A stretch of 64,000 nucleotides of DNA from Candidatus Afararchaeum irisae (lineage in GTDB: Archaea; Halobacteriota; Halobacteria; Halobacteriales; Afararchaeaceae). Where the stretch lies: positions 1 through 64,000 of the forward strand of contig JAXIOF010000016.1 in NCBI GenBank assembly GCA_034190545.1, in the 5' to 3' direction. The notes below the pieces were generated by a model. It had not been told where the DNA came from and ran no database searches. It saw only the letters and a program-made list of their open reading frames with translations. Positions 58,318 through 64,000 of the stretch are shown here, piece after piece (within the stretch, counting starts at the first letter, position 1; each line of letters starts with the position of its first letter). A program made the translations under genes and the position numbers.

Positions 58318-59493
58318 ATGACAGACCGAGACAGTGGGAGGACTACAAGCATAGACGAAGCCGTCGAGGAAGAAGGCTGTGACGCCTACCTCCGCACCGA
58401 CTCGTCGGACGACAGCGACATGTACTACGTCTCGGGGTTCGAGGCACCCGATCCCTTCAGCCTTCTGAGGACGCAAGACGAAACCGTTCTACTCGTCTCA
58501 CCCTTAGAGTACAGCCGTGCTAAGAAGGAGTCACTCGCCGACGAGGTGAGGTCGACAGCCGAGTACACCACAGGGGACATAAGAGGGAGCGAGGACGCCG
58601 AGATAGAGGTCGCGGCGTCGTTCCTCGAAGAGTACGGCGTCGAGTCGGTATGTGTACCGCGTGACTTCTTCCTCTACACAGCCGAGGCTCTCCGTGAGAG
58701 GGGATTCGAGGTCACCGCGGTGGACGACGGGATAGAGGGGACGAGGGCGGTAAAGACCGACGAGGAGATCCGGAAGATAAAGGCGGCACAGAGGGCGAAC
58801 GAGAACGCGATGGAGGTCGCCGAGAGACTCCTGAGGGAAGCCGAGGTCAAGGACGGAAGGCTCGTTCACGAAGAAGAGGCTCTGACCTCTGAGAGGCTGA
58901 GGACAGAGATAGAGGTCGACCTCATAAGGGCGAGATGTGACCTCGACGAGTCGATAGTCGCCTCGGGGAGCGAGACAGCCGACCCGCATTCGAGGGGTTC
59001 GGGGGCTATAGAGGCGGGTGAGCCCGTGATAGTCGACATATTCCCGAGACGTCTCAAGTACCACGCCGACATGACGAGGACATTTGTCAAGGGCGAGCCG
59101 ACCGACGAGGTACGCGAGATGTACGAGGCGACTGTGAGAGCACAGGAGGCGGCGTTCGACGTACTCGACGAGGGCGCAGGGGTGACAGGAGAGGAGGTAC
59201 ACGACGCAGTCTGTGACTCGTACGAGGAGGTGGGTTACGACACCGAGAGACAGGGTGCTGAGGAGGGATTCATACATTCGACGGGACACGGCGTCGGACT
59301 CGACATACACGAGATGCCGCGCCTGTCGTCGGGAGGGGGCGAGCTGGAGGCGGGACACGTCGTCTCTGTCGAGCCGGGACTCTACTACCAGGACGTCGGA
59401 GGCGTAAGGGTCGAGGATCTCGTCGTCGTGAGAGACGGCGGCTACGACAACCTCACCGAGTACGAGAAAGGCATCGAGAATCTATCTGTCTAA
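58318..59493 (+). CDS. M24 family Xaa-Pro peptidase
   Basis: This 391-aa protein has a creatinase-like N-terminal domain (1-~150) and a pita-bread C-terminal domain with all five metal ligands: VIVDIFPRRLKYHADMTRTF (two Asp), STGHGVGLDIHEMP (His), VVSVEPGLYY (Glu) and GVRVEDLVVV (Glu). It removes residues before proline. DPHSRGSGAIEAGEPV is also typical. The ATG follows ACCATG with a TTAATGA-like upstream region. Stand-alone gene, divergent from hemB. Confidence 0.93.
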   Translation: MTDRDSGRTTSIDEAVEEEGCDAYLRTDSSDDSDMYYVSGFEAPDPFSLLRTQDETVLLVSPLEYSRAKKESLADEVRSTAEYTTGDIRGSEDAEIEVAASFLEEYGVESVCVPRDFFLYTAEALRERGFEVTAVDDGIEGTRAVKTDEEIRKIKAAQRANENAMEVAERLLREAEVKDGRLVHEEEALTSERLRTEIEVDLIRARCDLDESIVASGSETADPHSRGSGAIEAGEPVIVDIFPRRLKYHADMTRTFVKGEPTDEVREMYEATVRAQEAAFDVLDEGAGVTGEEVHDAVCDSYEEVGYDTERQGAEEGFIHSTGHGVGLDIHEMPRLSSGGGELEAGHVVSVEPGLYYQDVGGVRVEDLVVVRDGGYDNLTEYEKGIENLSV

Positions 59494-59537
59494 AACCACC
59501 CAAAGTTACTTGATTCGTCTCTGGGTAACTCGGTTCT

Positions 59538-60482
59538 ATGACTCCCAAGGATATCAGAAGCTGGCTGTCCGAACACAGGATCGCCGCCGTCTCAGTCTTA
59601 GTCTCAGTTATTCTCGTCGTGGCTCTGGTGCTCGGAGCCGTTTCGACAGTCCTCTTCGGATTCGGATTCGGGATGACCGGAGGGAGTTCGTCACAACAGA
59701 CGGGGTTTGGAGGTGCTCCTGAGACGGTAGGGGTGGGTGAGGACACGGGAGCGGGGTCGGGCGCGGGCGAGTACGTCGAGGTACAGGAGGCGGAGATGAG
59801 CATCGAGTCGGAGAGCTTGGACGAAGATGTCTCGAGGCTGAGAGACCTCACACAGGAGTCGGGAGGATACGTCGAGGAGAGCTCACGGAGACAGTCGAAT
59901 CTCTATCTTACCGCGCGTATGACAGCGAGGGTGCCGTCTGAGAACTTCGAGGAGTTCGTCAAAAGTACGAGAGACGAGTTCGATGTCGAGAGCTACGAGG
60001 TCAGGAGTTACAGGCTCTCGATTGAGAGGGAAACGACAGAGCTCGACATACTCAACCAGACGCTTCGGGAGTACGAGGCAACGCGGTCGGAGATCGCCGA
60101 GATGAACGCGTCCGCGGAGAAGCTCGATCTTCTGATGGAGGTCACCGAGAAGGAGCTCGAAGTCAAGGAGAAGATGAGTAGATACAGGACGGAACTCGCA
60201 CAGAAACGCCAGAGGAGCGAGTACGCCACGGTGAGGATAGAGGTGAGGGAGAGGAGACAGCCCGAGATAGTCCCCGACAACATCGGCGACAGGTTCAGAA
60301 ACGAGGTGCGGCAGATGATAGAGACAGTCGTCAACATACTCATAACGACTGTCACGGGAGGTGTCGTCGTCTTCTTCAGAGCGATCCAGTACCTCATCTA
60401 CCTCGTCGTAGTCGCGGTTCCCGTCTTCGTGGCTTACAAGCTAGGGAGATGGATGTACGGCAGACTGTCAGAAAGAGGATAA
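59538..60482 (+). CDS. DUF4349 membrane protein
   Basis: This 314-aa protein has an N-terminal span (IAAVSVLVSVILVVALVLGAV), a Gly/Ser-rich spacer, the DUF4349 region (AEMSIESESLDEDVSRLRDL, ESGGYVEESSRRQSN, VPSENFEEFVKST, TTELDILNQTLREYEATR) with a coiled coil (~185-235), and a C-terminal span (FFRAIQYLIYLVVVAVPVFVAYKL). In bacteria such proteins are anchored surface lipoproteins of unknown role. Here both ends are in the membrane and the middle is outside. Confidence 0.88.
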   Translation: MTPKDIRSWLSEHRIAAVSVLVSVILVVALVLGAVSTVLFGFGFGMTGGSSSQQTGFGGAPETVGVGEDTGAGSGAGEYVEVQEAEMSIESESLDEDVSRLRDLTQESGGYVEESSRRQSNLYLTARMTARVPSENFEEFVKSTRDEFDVESYEVRSYRLSIERETTELDILNQTLREYEATRSEIAEMNASAEKLDLLMEVTEKELEVKEKMSRYRTELAQKRQRSEYATVRIEVRERRQPEIVPDNIGDRFRNEVRQMIETVVNILITTVTGGVVVFFRAIQYLIYLVVVAVPVFVAYKLGRWMYGRLSERG

Positions 60483-60580
60483 GGATGGGTATCCGGGTCT
60501 AACTCATCTGAGTCGGTATCTCTCTTCCACGGAGACACCCAACCTTCAGATTTTTATCTGACAAAGACGTATCTCCGCCA

Positions 60581-61558
60581 GTGACTCTCAAAGAGATAGA
60601 CGTAGGCGGCGAAAAACGGCGTGTTCTCGTGACGGGTTTCAGGTACGGCATAGACGACCTTCTCGAAGACGCCGAGGAGCTACTGGGCTCCGAGGTCGGG
60701 TTCGTCGAGTTCGTCGAAGCTGTCGTAGCCGAGACGTCGAGGGCGGGTGCCGACATCGATGTGGACGTAACTGCCAACGGCGACGTCTACACCGTCGAGG
60801 CGTCAGTAGAAGGATCTGTCTACTCGTCGGAGTCTTCGTCAGAGGCGGAGGCTTTCGACGCCGTGGTGAGAGGGTTTGAGGAGAACGGAATGGCTTGGAA
60901 GCCGAGGTACGACGGCGTCCTGGCTCTCAACGAGTACCTCAGGCAGAGAGGGTACGCCGTCGAGGGTGGCTGGGAGGTCGACGGCGACACGGCGTACGCT
61001 GTCGTCGAGAAGTCGGAGAAGACACGTGACGAGCTTCCGTACGAACAGTGGGACTGGAGACTCGGATACAACGACAACCCGATGGCGTCGGAAGAGGTCG
61101 AAAACTTGACACGGACACCCGTTGAGACTCCCGAGGGCGAGTTCTGGGTTGCTACGTCTTCGTCACCACGGTTTTCAGAAGAAACGGAAGCAGAGGCAGA
61201 GAGAAAGACCAAGACGGAGTTCGACGGAGTAGAGATATACGAGCGCAAGCTCAATCTAACGGGTGACTCGCTCGACCTCGAACTCGTCTTCTTCTCGGTT
61301 CACGAGCCCAACGAGGACGTCCCCGTCGAATCGGAGTACGATCCCGATGAGACCTCCGAACTCCGCATCGAGGCGGGAGAGACTGTGATACTCGTCTTCC
61401 CCGACGGCGAGATAGTCGGCCTGGGCAACTCGGAGAGATCTGAGGAGTACGTTGAGAAGCTCGGAGAGATGGTCATCGAAGTCTGTGAGGTCGACGAGGA
61501 AGTCTCTGTATCGGGATCAGTGGAGGACGCGAGACACGTCAGGATACGACCGAGATAG
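60581..61558 (+). CDS. Soluble acidic protein, unknown
   Basis: This 325-aa GTG-started protein is highly acidic and without membrane segments. Segments of note are VLVTGFRYGIDDLLEDAEEL, the ser-rich SSESSSEAEAFDAVVRGFEE, and a middle WDWRLGYNDNPMA. No family is recognised. An extra 5' start is not seen. It leads a run with the zinc-ribbon protein and the DUF1611 gene, 12 nt and -11 nt apart, so the three are one operon. Confidence 0.6.
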   Translation: MTLKEIDVGGEKRRVLVTGFRYGIDDLLEDAEELLGSEVGFVEFVEAVVAETSRAGADIDVDVTANGDVYTVEASVEGSVYSSESSSEAEAFDAVVRGFEENGMAWKPRYDGVLALNEYLRQRGYAVEGGWEVDGDTAYAVVEKSEKTRDELPYEQWDWRLGYNDNPMASEEVENLTRTPVETPEGEFWVATSSSPRFSEETEAEAERKTKTEFDGVEIYERKLNLTGDSLDLELVFFSVHEPNEDVPVESEYDPDETSELRIEAGETVILVFPDGEIVGLGNSERSEEYVEKLGEMVIEVCEVDEEVSVSGSVEDARHVRIRPR

Positions 61559-61570
61559 AGGCAAAGTAAA

Positions 61571-61819
61571 ATGAGTGACACAGACAGAGACTGTCCCCGT
61601 TGTGGGGGCGACCTCGTCGAGTACGTCCTTGATTCCGACGGAAGACAGTCGTACGTCTGTGAGAGATGCGGATACGTAGGCATCGAGACCCAACATGAGT
61701 CCGAACTCGTCGAGTCCGAGTCGTGGAACGAAGCTCTGAGGAGATTCAGAGAAGAAGAAGGAGAGGAAGATGAAAGGGCATCGGAGAAAGCGAGAGACAC
61801 CAGCAACGATGAGGGATAA
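61571..61819 (+). CDS. Small zinc-ribbon protein
   Basis: This 82-aa protein is a single zinc ribbon: CPRCGGDLVEY ... YVCERCGYVGI (residues 8-40, C-x2-C...C-x2-C), followed by an acidic helical tail. It resembles many archaeal transcription-factor-like or rRNA-linked ribbons but has no specific match. Its end overlaps the DUF1611 start by 11 bp. Confidence 0.75.
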   Translation: MSDTDRDCPRCGGDLVEYVLDSDGRQSYVCERCGYVGIETQHESELVESESWNEALRRFREEEGEEDERASEKARDTSNDEG

Positions 61820-62846
61820 CGGAGACACAGATAGAGACACAGACGGAAGCCGAAACGAGAGAATAGCCGTGCTCGCCCACGGCGGATTCCCAGATGGCGC
61901 GAAGACAGCCGTCGGTCTGGTACGTTACTCCGACTCCGAGGTGGTGGCTGTCCTCGACCGCGAGAAAGTAGGCAAGACCCATCTCGACGTCAATGTCTAC
62001 GGGTCGACCCGAGATGTACTCGAAGACCACGGGATCGACGCTCTCTACATAGGCATAGCACCCATAGGCGGCGGCTTCGACGAGACGTGGCGACCCGACG
62101 TACGTACCGCACTCGAAAACGGAGTCGACGTCGTCTCTGGTCTCCATTACTTCCTGAGTGAGGACGACGAGTTCTCGCGTCTCGCCGACGAGAACGACGC
62201 CGAGATAGAAGACGTCAGGAAGACGGAGTTCGAGGCTGTCGCCGAGGGCGTCGCGGGAGAGGTCGAGGCTCACGTAGTCCTCACCGTCGGAACAGACTGT
62301 TCGACAGGAAAGATGACGACTGCGGTCGAGTTAGTCGAGGAGGCGCGCGAGAGGGGATACGACGCCGAGTTCGCACCTACGGGACAGACGGGAATCATGA
62401 TAGAGGGCGACGGACATCCCATCGACCGCGTAGTAAGTGACTTCGCGGCGGGAGCCGTCGAGGAGACTGTCGTCGAGAGGGGCAACTCGGACTTCGTCTT
62501 CGTCGAGGGTCAGGGAAGCATACTTCATCCCGCCTACTCGGGAGTGACTGCTTCGATACTACACGGCTCGATGCCCGACTCTCTCGTGCTGTGCCACGAG
62601 GCGGGGAGACAGAGAGTAAAGGGCTATGAGAACTTCGAGATAGCCGATCTCGGGGAGGTCGCCGAGACCTACGAGAAGGTAGCCCTTACGGGAACCATCG
62701 ACGCAGTCTCCCTCAACACGTCGGGTCTGGGAGAGGAGGAAGCCGAACGCGCCATAGAGGAGGCGAGCGAAACTGCGCCTGCGTCGGACGTCGTGAGACA
62801 CGGTCCCGGTGAGATACTCGACGTCTTAGAGGAAGAGACCGGGTGA
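61809..62846 (+). CDS. DUF1611 family P-loop protein
   Basis: From ATG 61809 this is a 345-aa protein. It has a Rossmann-like N-terminal half (RIAVLAHGGFPDGAKTAVGL, YIGIAPIGGGFDETWRPDV, LENGVDVVSGLHYFLSEDD) and a P-loop-like C-terminal half (VLTVGTDCSTGKMTTAVELV; EFAPTGQTGIMI; FVFVEGQGSILHPAYSGV; DSLVLCHEAGR). This is the DUF1611/COG3367 layout, found next to dipeptide epimerases in haloarchaea; that epimerase is not seen here. The enzyme activity is not settled. The ATG at 61770 is an alternative start. Confidence 0.85.
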   Translation: MRDNGDTDRDTDGSRNERIAVLAHGGFPDGAKTAVGLVRYSDSEVVAVLDREKVGKTHLDVNVYGSTRDVLEDHGIDALYIGIAPIGGGFDETWRPDVRTALENGVDVVSGLHYFLSEDDEFSRLADENDAEIEDVRKTEFEAVAEGVAGEVEAHVVLTVGTDCSTGKMTTAVELVEEARERGYDAEFAPTGQTGIMIEGDGHPIDRVVSDFAAGAVEETVVERGNSDFVFVEGQGSILHPAYSGVTASILHGSMPDSLVLCHEAGRQRVKGYENFEIADLGEVAETYEKVALTGTIDAVSLNTSGLGEEEAERAIEEASETAPASDVVRHGPGEILDVLEEETG

Positions 62847-62900
62847 GAGACGAGTAGACGGATACGGAAGCTACTTAACTCGTCCGTCGAACCTTGAGTT

Positions 62901-64000
62901 ATGAAGCTACTGCTGATACATTCGGACTACATCGAGTACGAGGCGAAACAGGAGACTCCTGTCGCCGAGGACGAGTCCGAGATAGAGCCCGAGGGACGTC
63001 TCGACGAGGCTCTCACGGCGTTCATAGCCGTCGAGTCGGGCGACTCCGAGGACATAGACAGCGTGATCGAACAGGCGGAGGACGAGATACGTGACGTAGC
63101 CGACGAGCTCGAAGTCGAGAACGTGATGGTCTATCCCTACGCGCATCTTTCGGGCGACCTCGGTGATCCCGATACAGCCGTCGAGGTTCTCAGACGTATC
63201 GAGGAAGGTCTCGCCGATGTAGGCTACGAGGTCAAGAGAGCGCCCTTCGGCTGGTACAAGGCGTTCGAGATATCGTGTAAGGGACATCCGATGTCGGAGC
63301 TCTCACGTGAGATAGAGCCCACTGAGATAGAGCCCGAGTCCGAAGCCGAAGGCGACGAAGAGGAAGAGGAAGAAGAAGAGGAGAGCGACTTCGTCGTACT
63401 GACTCCCGAGGGCGAAGAACACGACCCCGTCGGGTTCAAGTCGATGTCAGAAGCGTCCGACGAGATGGTGAGCCTCATAGAGGACGAGGTCGAGGGGATC
63501 GAGGCGGGAGCCGGAGAGGAGCCACCCCACGTCGAGACTATGAAACAGAAGGAGTACGTCGACTACGACGAACTCAGCGACCCCGGGAACCTGAGATGGT
63601 ACCCGAAGGGAAAATGTGTCCGTGACTCGCTGATAGAGTACGTCAACGACCTCGTCGTCGACTACGGCGGAATGCCCGTCGAGACGCCGATCATGTACGA
63701 CCTCGGCTCCGACTGTATAAGCGAACACTCCGAGAAGTTCGGCGAGCGTCAGTACAGGTTCGAGTCGGGGAGTAGGAAGATGATGCTGAGGTTCGCGGCG
63801 TGTTTCGGTCAGTTCTCGATAATGAGGGACATGCATATCACCTCGAACGACCTGCCTCTCCGTATATACGAGATGTCGACCTACTCGTTCCGCCGCGAAC
63901 AGAGAGGCGAACTCACGGGACTCAAACGTCTCCGTGCCTTCACGATGCCCGACATGCACACGGCGTGTGGCGACATCGAGGAGGCACAGGACGAGTTCGC
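62901..64000 (+). CDS. thrS: Threonyl-tRNA synthetase (5' part, runs off the window)
   Basis: The frame is open from ATG 62901 to the window end (366 codons). The N-terminus is the archaeal DTD-like editing domain: [46 protein letters not shown] and [18 protein letters not shown], which removes Ser from tRNA-Thr. After an acidic Glu-run insert (residues ~140-155) the class II core begins ([49 protein letters not shown], motif 2 [20 protein letters not shown]). Motif 3 and the anticodon domain lie beyond the edge. Confidence 0.96.
   Translation, partial: MKLLLIHSDYIEYEAKQETPVAEDESEIEPEGRLDEALTAFIAVESGDSEDIDSVIEQAEDEIRDVADELEVENVMVYPYAHLSGDLGDPDTAVEVLRRIEEGLADVGYEVKRAPFGWYKAFEISCKGHPMSELSREIEPTEIEPESEAEGDEEEEEEEEESDFVVLTPEGEEHDPVGFKSMSEASDEMVSLIEDEVEGIEAGAGEEPPHVETMKQKEYVDYDELSDPGNLRWYPKGKCVRDSLIEYVNDLVVDYGGMPVETPIMYDLGSDCISEHSEKFGERQYRFESGSRKMMLRFAACFGQFSIMRDMHITSNDLPLRIYEMSTYSFRREQRGELTGLKRLRAFTMPDMHTACGDIEEAQDEF

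Overview
The window reads as chromosomal DNA from a halophilic archaeon, most likely class Halobacteria. The proteins are strongly acidic, and the informational genes are archaeal: aEF-1A beside uS10, S28e, aIF1, the proteasome beta subunit, the KH-MBL-beta-CASP nuclease aCPSF1/FttA, GGGP synthase, pantoate kinase and a salactin/volactin-like actin homologue. Many starts look leaderless, with a TATA box close upstream. GC looks moderate by eye, and ATA (Ile) and AGG/AGA (Arg) codons are frequent even in housekeeping genes, so a deep or unusual haloarchaeal lineage is more likely than a textbook high-GC one. That placement is inference.

Positions 1-10,000 are an accessory island with lower GC than the rest. 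It holds the specificity half of a type IIG/PglX-like methyltransferase with a mosaic 3' part and a duplicated tail relic, a putative Panacea-type antitoxin/toxin pair, a SNF2-family helicase, an HTH-HNH nuclease, a small tyrosine recombinase beside a perfect 12-bp-arm palindrome, a gene remnant, and a 661-aa zinc-finger/winged-helix protein. The island stops at tRNA-Ala(CGC).

Positions 10,146-24,000 are core genome: tuf-rps10, hisD-aspS-pantoate kinase, S28e-aIF1, pgk, tRNA-Thr, GGGP synthase, the psmB-aCPSF1 operon, fxsA and tRNA-Ile. It carries a 3' fragment of a DASS transporter and a 54-aa membrane ORF. The 3' end of tRNA-Ile is duplicated 140 bp downstream, which looks like an integration scar.

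Positions 24,000-36,000 mix metabolism and mobile scars: a TrxR-like flavoprotein, an IS200/IS605 tnpB relic, a tandem array of eight tiny hairpins, a crossed-promoter UppS-like/DUF92 pair, a coiled-coil protein, DRG GTPase, BluB, FUN14, MazEF and a split methionine synthase. The methionine synthase genes are preceded by a hairpin-rich leader with a possible 38-codon leader ORF.

Positions 36,000-46,500 hold an actin-like protein next to a membrane protein, a CBS-pair protein, a CNNM/CorC-hydantoinase-HDAC operon, Trm5, acylphosphatase, an amidohydrolase, SerRS and dodecin. Positions 46,474-53,027 are a six-gene operon of membrane-anchored pilin-like proteins, including a vWA protein. Two of them contain low-GC central segments. 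Positions 53,000-64,000 carry a methyltransferase, a cupin-MoaB fusion, DUF2391, a K+ channel with RCK domains, HemB, an M24 peptidase, DUF4349, a DUF1611 protein and the 5' part of thrS.

The best candidates for something undescribed are the covarying hairpin array (25,571-25,778) and its relatives, the metE leader, and the mosaic pilin/vWA operon. All family names rest on motif recognition; no database search was run.
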